Assembly: GCA_034437895.1 (NCBI GenBank)
Contig: DAOTTO010000539.1
Span: 1-55,013 of the forward strand
Direction: 5' to 3'
DNA from: JANRLJ01 sp034437895
Lineage (GTDB): Bacteria > Chloroflexota > Anaerolineae > Aggregatilineales > Phototrophicaceae
Length of the DNA: 55,013 nt
The stretch's first letter is position 1, and every line of letters starts with the position of its first letter. The notes under the pieces were generated by a model. It worked only from the letters and a program-made list of their open reading frames with translations, was not told the DNA's origin and did no database searches. The position numbers were made by a program, and so were the translations under genes. Below are positions 9,043 through 16,609 of this stretch, piece by piece.

Positions 9043-10050
9043 CTATTTGCTGTACCCATCCGCAAACGTATCAATCATCAGGTTCACATCGTCGCCCAGC
9101 GGATACAAAATCGGGCAAGTCGCGCCGGAAGCGATATATTCACGCACTTTGGCTTTAACTTCCTGCGGTGTCCCAGAAGCCGTAATCATCTGCACCACAT
9201 CATCCGGCACCAATCGCATCGCATCTTCGATTTGTTCTTCTGTCGCAGGCCAAGTGAGTACTTGCCCGATTTCGTCTAAGAGTTCTTGTTTTACGCCACT
9301 GGCCTTCATAATATGCGGCTGCTGCCCCAAGTACTGTGTCACCAATTTACGCGCCGCGTCCAACGCCCGTTTGCGATCATGATCGACGGAACACACCACC
9401 AACTGCGGACGGTCAATATCTTCTAAGCGTTTGCCTGCTTGTTTCGCACCGATCTCAAGTTTCGCCAGCGCCCCCTCATTATACTGAGGTGAGACAAGAT
9501 AATTCAGCACCACCCCATCAGCGATTTCACCCGTCAGCGCCATCATCTGCGGCCCCGTCGCACCGATGTAAATCGGCACATTGCGCGGCTCTTTGCGCCC
9601 ATGCACCACATCAAGTTCCACATCCGTAAGATGTACAAACACGCCATGATACGTCACACGCTGACGTGCCAAAAGCGCCCGAACACTTTCTACCACTTCG
9701 CGCATCGCAAGCAGATTCTTTTCACGCTTAATGCCTACTTTTGCCGCCAGCGGATCCCACCATGCGCCGATTCCGAGCAAAATTCGGTCAGGCGCGAGAT
9801 CATCCAATGTGAGGAAGGTCGCCGCAATGACCGCAGCATTGCGCGTCCAATTATTAATTACGCCGGAGCCAATCTTGATGCGCGTTGTCGTCGCAGCAAA
9901 AGCCGCCATCGGCACAATCGCATCGCGCACGAGGCGGCTTTCCGCCTGCCAAACCGCTTCAAAACCGCGCTGCTCAGCATATTGAACATATTTAATCGCA
10001 TCTTGTAAAGAATGGGCATCTTGTAAATATAGTGCTACCCGGTCAGCCAC
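9043..10050 (-). CDS. LLM-class F420-dependent oxidoreductase
   Basis: This 335-aa luciferase-like monooxygenase-fold protein opens with a beta strand and an AEQRGFEAVWQAESR segment. It then has IKIGSGVINNWTRNAAV and DRILLGIGAWWDP, followed by VPIYIGATGPQMM, the classic TIM-barrel blocks of the F420-dependent branch (methylene-tetrahydromethanopterin reductase-like family). The gene lies three bases after cofC in the F420 biosynthesis block, so use of F420H2 as hydride donor is likely. The substrate is not identifiable. The length is normal and the start ATG is well placed. Confidence 0.88.
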   Translation of the reverse strand: MADRVALYLQDAHSLQDAIKYVQYAEQRGFEAVWQAESRLVRDAIVPMAAFAATTTRIKIGSGVINNWTRNAAVIAATFLTLDDLAPDRILLGIGAWWDPLAAKVGIKREKNLLAMREVVESVRALLARQRVTYHGVFVHLTDVELDVVHGRKEPRNVPIYIGATGPQMMALTGEIADGVVLNYLVSPQYNEGALAKLEIGAKQAGKRLEDIDRPQLVVCSVDHDRKRALDAARKLVTQYLGQQPHIMKASGVKQELLDEIGQVLTWPATEEQIEDAMRLVPDDVVQMITASGTPQEVKAKVREYIASGATCPILYPLGDDVNLMIDTFADGYSK

Positions 10051-10053
10051 GTT

Positions 10054-10716
10054 CTATTTCTCCTTCGTCGGTGATGTAAAGTCTCGATAAATTGGCAGCA
10101 AATCTTCTAAATGGGTGCGCTGCACGACGCGATGATAAGTTTCAAGGTCTTCTGGTAGGTCAATATCTTGCAAAAACCCTTCAGATGAATAGGTATTGAT
10201 AATAGCGCCAGCATCGCGCCCCAGTACCGCATGACGACGAAAGCTCCCCGGCCCATACGCATAATCAATCAATCCCGGCGGACGGATAAACAAGGCATTC
10301 GTCCCGTCTTGATTGCGATCCGTCGCAATCACCATGCTGTGTTCATCTTCGCCAAGATCAATCATAGCCGAAATATCCTCCGGCATCAGCAGCGGCAAAT
10401 CGGCTGGCAGCACAAGAATAGCTTCTGCTCGCCAACTTGCAATAATCGAAGTCGCCCGCATCAAAGCGGTGTTTAACTCTGGCGCGCCGCTTTCTTGAAC
10501 TGTTTTCGCGCCGTAATCTCGCGCAATCGCTAAGGCGTGATTATCTCGACTAATCACTAATGTACCCGTCACCTCTGGAACTTCGCGCACAACACTTAAA
10601 ACATGACGCAGCATCGCCTCTGCAAAACGTTGGCGCTCCTCCGGTGTAAGCACTTCAGCCAATCGACTTTTTGCCAAACGCAGCGGTTTAACGGGGATAA
10701 TTACCCAGATGCTCAT
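10054..10716 (-). CDS. cofC: CofC: phospho-sugar-acid guanylyltransferase of F420 synthesis
   Basis: This 220-aa nucleotidyltransferase has the CofC signature order: IIPVKPLRLAKSRLAEVL at the N-terminus (nucleotide binding), VISRD, VLPADLPLL (metal-binding aspartates), then TNALFIRPP and the FLQDIDLPEDL end. CofC activates phospholactate, phosphoenolpyruvate or 3-phosphoglycerate with GTP; which one is used here cannot be read directly. Its start overlaps the cofD stop by four bases, so cofC and cofD are translationally coupled, as expected because the activated product is unstable and passed to CofD. Confidence 0.93.
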   Translation of the reverse strand: MSIWVIIPVKPLRLAKSRLAEVLTPEERQRFAEAMLRHVLSVVREVPEVTGTLVISRDNHALAIARDYGAKTVQESGAPELNTALMRATSIIASWRAEAILVLPADLPLLMPEDISAMIDLGEDEHSMVIATDRNQDGTNALFIRPPGLIDYAYGPGSFRRHAVLGRDAGAIINTYSSEGFLQDIDLPEDLETYHRVVQRTHLEDLLPIYRDFTSPTKEK

Positions 10717-11663
10717 CTTATTGTGTCCCCCTCACTTGTTCCCAGCGCCCAATCTAAGACACGATGCGCCAGCAAGATACGTTTTTCATCGCTATCCATA
10801 ATGGTATCAAACGCGATTTTCCGAATAGAATCAATATGGAAATCTTCATCGCGTTCATCATAGACAAAACCATTGATGAGTGTTGCGTAATATTCCACAA
10901 CGGTCTTGACCGTAACTTCGAGTCGCAGTTCGCCCATAATCTTGGCGGCGGGGCCTTTAATTGCAGTCCCGGCCACAATCGGCGTAACCGCCACACGCGC
11001 AACATTTTGCGCCTCGATCAATTCGCGCATCCCCGGCACAGACACAATCGGATTAATCGAAAGCCAAGGATTCGATGGCCCAATAATGATCGTATCCGCT
11101 GCTTTAAGTGCCGCTTCCACTTCAGGTGACACAGTAGCGGCTTCAATACCGTCCAAGCGTAAACCCCTAAGCGTTGGCTGCCAGCGATGACGGACAAAAT
11201 AATCCTGAAAGCCCAATTCACCCTGTTCTACAGTATCAACAATAGTGGCTACAGGCGCATCCGTCATCGGTAAAATTGTACAAGCGATTCCGAGTCCTTT
11301 TGTTAAACGCTGCGTAATTTGGGTGAGCGTTTGTCCCTCTTGCCATGCTTGGGTGCGTAAAAGATGCGTCGCGATATCCTTATCCCCCAACCCAAACCAA
11401 GGGTCTTCGCCATAATCACGCATCATTTCCAACATCGCGCGAGTATCACCGTCTACTCCCCAGCCATTCGCCGTATTGACGCGATTAGCCAAGGTATACA
11501 TCACAGTATCTAAATCAGGGCAAATCCGCAGCCCATAATGCCAAAAATCATCTGCTGTATTGACGATAATCGTTAGGCGCTCAGGCGGCACAATTTTCGC
11601 AAGGCCATAAGCCAGCTTCGCACCACCTACCCCACCAACCAACAGGACAACTTGTTTATTCAA
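10713..11663 (-). CDS. cofD: CofD: transferase forming (dehydro-)F420-0
   Basis: CofD joins the CofC product to Fo, releasing GMP. Seen here are NKQVVLLVGGVGGAKLAYGL at the N-terminus, NTADDFWHYGLRICPDLDT (Fo/GDP site), WFGLGDKDIATHLLRT, and IIGPSNPWLSINPIVSVPG, all characteristic of the family. The frame is open to a GTG at 11699, but family proteins start right before the GGxGGAK loop. I therefore prefer the TTG at 11663, which gives 316 aa and an eight-base overlap with the upstream lipoprotein gene. Cofactor Fo synthase (cofG/cofH) is not in the window. Confidence 0.93.
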   Translation of the reverse strand: MNKQVVLLVGGVGGAKLAYGLAKIVPPERLTIIVNTADDFWHYGLRICPDLDTVMYTLANRVNTANGWGVDGDTRAMLEMMRDYGEDPWFGLGDKDIATHLLRTQAWQEGQTLTQITQRLTKGLGIACTILPMTDAPVATIVDTVEQGELGFQDYFVRHRWQPTLRGLRLDGIEAATVSPEVEAALKAADTIIIGPSNPWLSINPIVSVPGMRELIEAQNVARVAVTPIVAGTAIKGPAAKIMGELRLEVTVKTVVEYYATLINGFVYDERDEDFHIDSIRKIAFDTIMDSDEKRILLAHRVLDWALGTSEGDTIR

Positions 11664-12123
11664 CGTCAATCCGGAACTCCCATGAGTAAGAATCAACACC
11701 CGTCGGTGTCGTCAATTCAACATAAAACAGATGCAAACCGGGATTAACCTCCGGGACAAAACAGTAATTATCGTAACCACCCTCACTTGTATAGGCGATG
11801 GTACTGGGCGCAATTTCATCATCATCTAGCCTGATTGATAAAGGCAGGACAGCAGAATCTTCACCCGTATCCGAGAGGGCTTCTGGCAAAATTTGCAAAC
11901 AAACCTGCTCATCCACCAGCCTTTGACCAAAAACACCCACCTGTAGGCGCTGAGGCTGCTCAAAACCTGTGATATTGCCCGGAAAATCAGCCATCATTTT
12001 AATCGTAGGCACATCCCGCATATCAGGCACAATGCTGGATTGTGGACGTTCTACGCGACCAGGAATACATGCGCCAACTAAAAGCACGATCAACAGACTT
12101 CGCAGTACCTGTTTTAGCGCCAC
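11656..12123 (-). CDS. Small lipoprotein inside the F420 operon
   Basis: From a GTG at 12123 the product is about 155 aa. It begins with a basic start, a hydrophobic stretch and a lipobox (LLVGAC, Cys near residue 17), so it should be a membrane-anchored lipoprotein. The rest is beta-rich with two further cysteines and no recognised family. The frame is open upstream to 12273, but that part is Cys/Arg-rich out-of-frame reading of the nitroreductase gene and looks non-coding. A GGAG precedes the GTG. It overlaps the nitroreductase end and the cofD start, so it is tightly embedded in the operon. A link to F420 is not evident. Confidence 0.7.
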   Translation of the reverse strand: MALKQVLRSLLIVLLVGACIPGRVERPQSSIVPDMRDVPTIKMMADFPGNITGFEQPQRLQVGVFGQRLVDEQVCLQILPEALSDTGEDSAVLPLSIRLDDDEIAPSTIAYTSEGGYDNYCFVPEVNPGLHLFYVELTTPTGVDSYSWEFRIDVE

Positions 12124-12731
12124 AAGGTTTTCGTCTCCATAGGCTGTCGTGTTTTTTCGCGTTCTTGGGCAGCATAACCCAGCGCGATCACGCCCTGCGG
12201 CTGCCAATCCTCTGGAAGTTCCAGCGCATCCCGCACAATATCCGGCACAAACAGCGGCGCACACATCCAGCAAGCGCCTAATCCTTGCTCATGCGCCATC
12301 AGCAGTAAGTTCTGTCCCGCCATCGCTGTACTTTGAACCGCCATAATGACTTCATTATGCGCCCGTTTCTCGTCAGGATATACGTCCATATCGACCAAAG
12401 AAAAACAAACCACAATCAACACAGGTGCAGAAGTCATTCGTGCATAAGAACGCCCTACATCCGCAGCGATAACTGCCTCATCTAAGCCATCTGCCTCCAG
12501 ATCAGCCCGTAACTGCCTACCCATAGCTCGTGCCAATTGTTCTTTACGTTCCACTGATTCCACTACGCAAAACCGCCAAGGCTGACGGTTGTGTGCGGAA
12601 GGTGCCCAACTGGCAGCTTCAAACAAGCGGCCAATCACATCTCGCGGGATGGCATCCGGTAAATAGCGTCGGATAGAACGCCGATTGAAAATCGCCTTAT
12701 GTAAGGTCATTTGCACTAGTGTTGTCGCCAT
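12114..12731 (-). CDS. Nitroreductase-family protein, possible dehydro-F420 reductase
   Basis: This 205-aa FMN-dependent nitroreductase fold has FNRRSIRRYLPDAIP near the N-terminus, AASWAPSAHNRQPWRF (flavin-binding region), AMAGQNLLLMAHEQGLGACWM, and a C-terminal LGYAA segment. It lies in the F420 block. In actinobacteria FbiB is CofE plus a C-terminal nitroreductase-like domain that reduces dehydro-F420-0. Here CofE is a stand-alone 255-aa protein and this separate nitroreductase sits 294 bases downstream of it on the same strand, so it may supply that activity. This is inference; a general nitro or quinone reductase remains possible. Confidence 0.8.
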   Translation of the reverse strand: MATTLVQMTLHKAIFNRRSIRRYLPDAIPRDVIGRLFEAASWAPSAHNRQPWRFCVVESVERKEQLARAMGRQLRADLEADGLDEAVIAADVGRSYARMTSAPVLIVVCFSLVDMDVYPDEKRAHNEVIMAVQSTAMAGQNLLLMAHEQGLGACWMCAPLFVPDIVRDALELPEDWQPQGVIALGYAAQEREKTRQPMETKTLWR

Positions 12732-12790
12732 TATTTAAACTTCAACATCGCACAGTTACCAAGTTACGCAAAGAAAACCGTTAAACCCAT

Positions 12791-12831
12791 TTTCTTTGCG
12801 TCCTTCGTGCCTTTGCGTTTAATCTTTGCTT
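12791..12831 (+). repeat. 'ctttgcg' dispersed repeat, copy C2
   Basis: Phrase tttctttgcg, ccttcgtgc, ctttgcgtttaatc in the gap between the nitroreductase start and the cofE stop. Related to copies at 8976-9015, 28750-28797 and 31458-31502. Confidence 0.6.
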
Positions 12832-12882
12832 CCTATTTAACCTCAGTTTTGGATAGCGCACTTTGATTAACTTTTATGATGT

Positions 12883-12992
12883 CCTCATCCCCCGACCCCT
12901 TCTCCATTACATGGTGAAGGGGAGAAAAACGGTTCACAATGGTTCTTTAAGTCCCCTCTCTACGAAGTGGGGAGGGGATTTAGGGGTGGGGA
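12883..12992. repeat. Dispersed double-hairpin repeat, copy A3 (inverted)
   Basis: On the minus strand it reads taaatcccctcccc, agaggggactt, an A/T spacer, tttttctccccttc, ggagaagggg and gggggatgagg. This matches the order of blocks in copy A1 at 1-92 and, more loosely, in the copy inside the MITE. No terminal inverted repeats like those of the MITE are visible around it. It splits the F420 operon between cofE and the nitroreductase and may affect read-through. Confidence 0.72.
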
Positions 12993-13025
12993 TAGAATGA
13001 AAACACTATCCGAAACTCGGGCTAT

Positions 13026-13793
13026 TTATCGATACAAATCGTGTTCTGGCTCACGATTTAATTCACGCGCATGGCCTTCCATCGCCGGAAAGTTCAACCC
13101 GCGCACCAATACCACCGGACGGCCTTCATCCGCCTCCCCAGTCAGCAAATTAGCGGCGGAAGCCACCATATCCCCATAACCCTGAATACTGATCTTGAGT
13201 TCACGCCCAAACAAATCTTTTTGTCCACGCAAGTCGATCAGCGCGGGCATCCCTGCCACGCCAATCGCCACGCCAACATTGCCGACACGAAATGGTCTAC
13301 CGTGTGAATCGCTGATGATGACACCAATTTCCACGCCGGTAAGCTGGTAAAATCGTTGTCGAAAGGCTTCCGCCGAGGCATCGGGGTCGTTCGGCAGCAG
13401 CAGCACCCGCTCATCACCCTGTTCAAGATTTGACTGATCGATCCCGGCATTCGCGCTCACAAAACCAAGCCGATGCTGTACCACCAGCACCCCCGGCGCA
13501 AGCCGAGAGATCATCCGGCTTTCTCGCAGCACCAACTCTACAATACGCGGGTCTTTGCGTGTCTTTGTCGCTAAATCTAACGCCTCATCGCTCGGCGTAA
13601 CCAAATGCAAATCGACGATGCGCCCTTCCGCTTTAGATACGATTTTCGAGGTGATGACCAGCGCGTCGCCCTGTTGCAGTCTTAAATCGGCACGCGCTAA
13701 CCCAGCTTGGATCATCGCTACCAGATCATCTCCTGGCTGAATCAGCGGCATACCCGGCAACGCCGTAATCATCAAGGAGGCAAAATTAGTCAA
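13026..13793 (-). CDS. cofE: CofE: F420-0:gamma-glutamyl ligase
   Basis: This 255-aa protein adds gamma-linked glutamates to F420-0. Family blocks are in order: ALPGMPLIQPGDDL, DALVITSKIVSKAEG (GTP/metal site), RESRMISRLAPGVLVVQH, GFVSANAGIDQSN, VIISDSHGRPFRVGNVGVAIG, and the C-terminal LTGEADEGRPVVLVRG. It is the single-domain form, without the nitroreductase domain fused to it in actinobacterial FbiB. Its start overlaps the end of the F420:NADPH reductase gene by eight bases, so both are made from one transcript. Confidence 0.94.
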   Translation of the reverse strand: MTNFASLMITALPGMPLIQPGDDLVAMIQAGLARADLRLQQGDALVITSKIVSKAEGRIVDLHLVTPSDEALDLATKTRKDPRIVELVLRESRMISRLAPGVLVVQHRLGFVSANAGIDQSNLEQGDERVLLLPNDPDASAEAFRQRFYQLTGVEIGVIISDSHGRPFRVGNVGVAIGVAGMPALIDLRGQKDLFGRELKISIQGYGDMVASAANLLTGEADEGRPVVLVRGLNFPAMEGHARELNREPEHDLYR

Positions 13794-14466
13794 GATTCGT
13801 GATGCGGATTCCCGCCCCCTTCACCTTATACGCTTTATTGATATATAACAGCACCGGAGTAAGCGCTTCCGCCGCGACAGCATTCGCCAGAGGGCCAGCA
13901 TCAATCCCGCGCATTCCAGCCGCTTTTACCAATTGGATAACTTCATTTTTCGCGTCCGCGTCATCACCACACACTAACACATCGCAATCCACATTCATAT
14001 TCGGGTCTTTCATCTTTTCAGCGCTCACGTTCTGGAACGCAGAAACAACCCGCACCTCGGAACCGAGAAAAGCCTGTGCTTCCAGTCCGGCAGCTTTCCC
14101 TTCCGGCACATGCACTGTTCGCACCTGCGGCGGTTGCAACGGCACAGTCACATCCACCAGAATCTTGCCCATAAGATGGCTTCGCACCGCTTCCAGCGTT
14201 GATTTATGCGCGTCATACGGTACACTGATGACGATCAAATCCGCTGCTTTTGCCGCGTCTTCATTGCCCATACCAATCAGGTAATCGCCACCCAGTTCAG
14301 CATTAAATTCGGCTGCTTTTGCCTGCGCCCGTTCTCCATCGCGTGAGCCGATGATGACTTTATAGCCGTTAAGCGCCCATCGCATCGCTAGACCTGACCC
14401 CTCTTTGCCCGTGCCACCCAAAACGGCAATCGCCATCATCAAGCCGCGATCTTGTTGTTCCGCCAT
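13786..14466 (-). CDS. npdG: F420H2:NADP oxidoreductase (NADPH-dependent F420 reductase)
   Basis: This 226-aa Rossmann protein has IAVLGGTGKEGSGLAMRWALNG at the N-terminus, IGSRDGERAQ after strand 2 (NADP-type basic pocket), VISVPYD, and the DVTVPLQPP and VSAFQNVSAE blocks typical of Fno/Npd enzymes. It moves hydride between NADPH and F420. It is the first F420 gene of the block and is coupled to cofE. It is separated by 58 bases from the SsnA-type gene upstream. The N-terminus has several Met choices; the frame from MAEQQDRG fits. Confidence 0.9.
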   Translation of the reverse strand: MAEQQDRGLMMAIAVLGGTGKEGSGLAMRWALNGYKVIIGSRDGERAQAKAAEFNAELGGDYLIGMGNEDAAKAADLIVISVPYDAHKSTLEAVRSHLMGKILVDVTVPLQPPQVRTVHVPEGKAAGLEAQAFLGSEVRVVSAFQNVSAEKMKDPNMNVDCDVLVCGDDADAKNEVIQLVKAAGMRGIDAGPLANAVAAEALTPVLLYINKAYKVKGAGIRITNLD

Positions 14467-14524
14467 TGCTTCTTTTCCTCTTCCACAGCGCTCACTGAGC
14501 TACTTTGCCGTTAAAAAATAATCT

Positions 14525-15868
14525 TCAGCCTGCAAATTTGGCATAACGCGCCCACACTTGCGGCGCAATTGCTCTTGCTTCCGCCAAAATAGCATCTTCA
14601 TCCAATGTGAGCAGCACTTTATCACGCATAAGCACCTTGCCATCCACAATCGTCGCCGTCACCATCCCCGGCTCAAATCCGAACAAAATATGCCAAGGTA
14701 AGTTTTCGCCGTTTAAAGGCGTAAATGGACGATAATCGACAAAAATAAGATCAGCTTGTGCGCCTTCGCTGATGATGCCGAAGCGTTTGCCATTAAAGAA
14801 CCGCCCCACCAAAGCTGCATTATTTTGCACAGCGATCTTGATAATGTCCCAACCCCCCGCCACTTGTGGATTTCTGCTGGCGACTTTATGCAGAAAGTAC
14901 GCCGCTTTCCATTCTTCCCACAAATTTCCACTGAACCCGTCATTGCCTAAACACAACCGCATCTCTAGCTTGAGCATCTGTGCGAGATGGGGTAACACGC
15001 CAACCGCATTATTCATATTCGAGCGCGGCTGATGCGTAATCCATGTGCGCGTCCCAAATAATGTATTCAACTCATCGCCATCAATATGGACGCAGTGGGC
15101 GACGATGGTCTTATCACCCAAAATGCCATGATCGCGCAATCGATGGATAACGCGCTTGCCATAACGCTTGAGGCTGTCTTCTTCATCGGCCTCATGTTCC
15201 GCGACATGGATATGAAAGCCCTCGCCAGTTGGAATGGCTTTTGCACAGGCGCGGAGTGTCTCATCGCTCAAAGTCATGCTGGCATGAAGCCCAAACGTCC
15301 CTTTAATTCGTGCATTTTGTTCATACGCCTGGATAAACCGTACATTTTCTGCGATGCCCGCCTGCGTTTTTTCTTGCCCATCCCGATCACTCACTTCATA
15401 ACATAGAACCGCCCGTAGACCTGCTTGCTCAACCTCACGGGCGATAATATCCAAACTGCCATCAATATGATTCGGGCTGGCGTGATGGTCAATCAACGTC
15501 GTTGTGCCGTTTTTGATCGCATCCAGCAAAAACAATAACGCACTCGCCCGAATACTATCAGCATCCAGCGCTTTATCCAGAGGCCACCACAACTTTTCGA
15601 GAATCTGCGGGAAATTTTGCGGTGGCGCACCGGCAATCCCCATACCCCGCGCAAACGCCCCATAAAAATGCGTGTGGGCGCAAATGTTGCCCGGCATCAC
15701 GATCTGCCCATCAGCGTCAAGCCGATCTGTATCTCGATAATGTGGGATCAAAACTTCCGTCGGCCCAATGGCGCGAATCACGCCATCTTCAATATAAACA
15801 GCGTAGTCATGTAAGAAACGATTTTCGTTATCTAATGTTGCAAGCGTCGCATTCGTAATCAGCATCAA
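14525..15868 (-). CDS. ssnA: SsnA-type amidohydrolase
   Basis: This 447-aa metal-dependent hydrolase (aminohydrolase/chlorohydrolase group) follows E. coli SsnA closely in block order as I recall it. These are IVMPGNICAHTHFY, LWWPLDKALD, LIDHHASPNHIDGSLD, then HIHVAEHEADE, VAHCVHID, ARSNMNN-like PRSNMNNAVG, and LGNDGFSGNLWEEWKAA. Metal ligands are the HTH, the HIH, the HC and the ND aspartate. In E. coli and gut anaerobes ssnA belongs to the gene set tied to purine/urate degradation, where the hydrolase is thought to open or deaminate an intermediate. It overlaps the upstream unknown gene by four bases. The exact reaction is not visible. Confidence 0.88.
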   Translation of the reverse strand: MMLITNATLATLDNENRFLHDYAVYIEDGVIRAIGPTEVLIPHYRDTDRLDADGQIVMPGNICAHTHFYGAFARGMGIAGAPPQNFPQILEKLWWPLDKALDADSIRASALLFLLDAIKNGTTTLIDHHASPNHIDGSLDIIAREVEQAGLRAVLCYEVSDRDGQEKTQAGIAENVRFIQAYEQNARIKGTFGLHASMTLSDETLRACAKAIPTGEGFHIHVAEHEADEEDSLKRYGKRVIHRLRDHGILGDKTIVAHCVHIDGDELNTLFGTRTWITHQPRSNMNNAVGVLPHLAQMLKLEMRLCLGNDGFSGNLWEEWKAAYFLHKVASRNPQVAGGWDIIKIAVQNNAALVGRFFNGKRFGIISEGAQADLIFVDYRPFTPLNGENLPWHILFGFEPGMVTATIVDGKVLMRDKVLLTLDEDAILAEARAIAPQVWARYAKFAG

Positions 15869-16545
15869 TCACCGTCCATCGGGATATTAATTGTCGCGGG
15901 GCCGCCCCGTCGCCGGATTTCCTCAATGATGGCTTTCAGGATAGCATCCTCACGCCCTGTATCGTCCAAATAAAAATGATCGCTCGATTTTACCGTAGAT
16001 GCGATGATTGCGCCGTTCTCACATAAAATTCTTACTCCCGGCGCAAAAGGATAATTCTTGGCTTCTGTCTCCCAAAAATGCTCCGGCTGAAAACCTTCAG
16101 TCCGCAGCGCATGATAAATCCGGTCAACAAAATAATCCGACTTACTGTAAAGATCGGAAATCGTGTTGGCCTGAACAAAACGATCCCATGTCGTGTGAAT
16201 AAAGGCAATCACCCGATGCGCCGGATTGAGGATAGGCGGTTGTTTCGGCTGTAATTCGCCAAGGGCAATTTTATAATAAATATCTCCAGCACGCGGATGG
16301 TCGGTCTCTTTTGGTAGCAAGTCACGGCGATAAAGCAGCTCTAATCCGGTAATCCGCGCATAGTAGTGAATTCCGCCGCTTTGCCCCTTAAATACACTGC
16401 CACTCAGAAACAAGGCCACATATTCAGCATTGATGCCGCGTGATAACTGCCCCTGTGGGATCCGATACCAATGCTCATCAAACGCAGCCGTTAAATCTCG
16501 TTTACGCTTAATAACGCCTACCAATACACGATCTTCGGGATACAA
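15865..16545 (-). CDS. Unknown 226-aa protein between ssnA and a PLP enzyme
   Basis: I do not recognise this soluble protein. It starts with a TTG at 16545, chosen because AGAGGAGG lies seven bases upstream; the open frame extends to 16569. Visible blocks are EDRVLVGVIKRKRDLTAAF, HYYARITGLELLYRRDLLP and ILCENGAIIASTVKSSDHFYLDD. The last looks like a beta-hairpin with two possible acid/lysine positions. The end (AIIEEIRRRGGPATINIP) is followed directly by the overlapping ssnA start, so it is coupled to ssnA and may act with it. No signal peptide or membrane segment. Confidence 0.7.
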   Translation of the reverse strand: MYPEDRVLVGVIKRKRDLTAAFDEHWYRIPQGQLSRGINAEYVALFLSGSVFKGQSGGIHYYARITGLELLYRRDLLPKETDHPRAGDIYYKIALGELQPKQPPILNPAHRVIAFIHTTWDRFVQANTISDLYSKSDYFVDRIYHALRTEGFQPEHFWETEAKNYPFAPGVRILCENGAIIASTVKSSDHFYLDDTGREDAILKAIIEEIRRRGGPATINIPMDGD

Positions 16546-16609
16546 TTTATGGCCTCCTCTAACCAACAAGGAAATAAGCCCTTGCCGATTAGAAAGGCCG
16601 CTTTCCCGA

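Noticed and set aside
12124..12273. N-terminal extension of the lipoprotein (open frame to 12273)
   Set aside because: It is an out-of-frame reading of the nitroreductase gene with implausible Cys/Arg/Ala composition, and the lipobox sits at the proper distance only from the GTG at 12123.
1..12992. A-type hairpin repeats as a CRISPR array
   Set aside because: The copies are kilobases apart, unequal and not separated by regular spacers; no cas genes are present.
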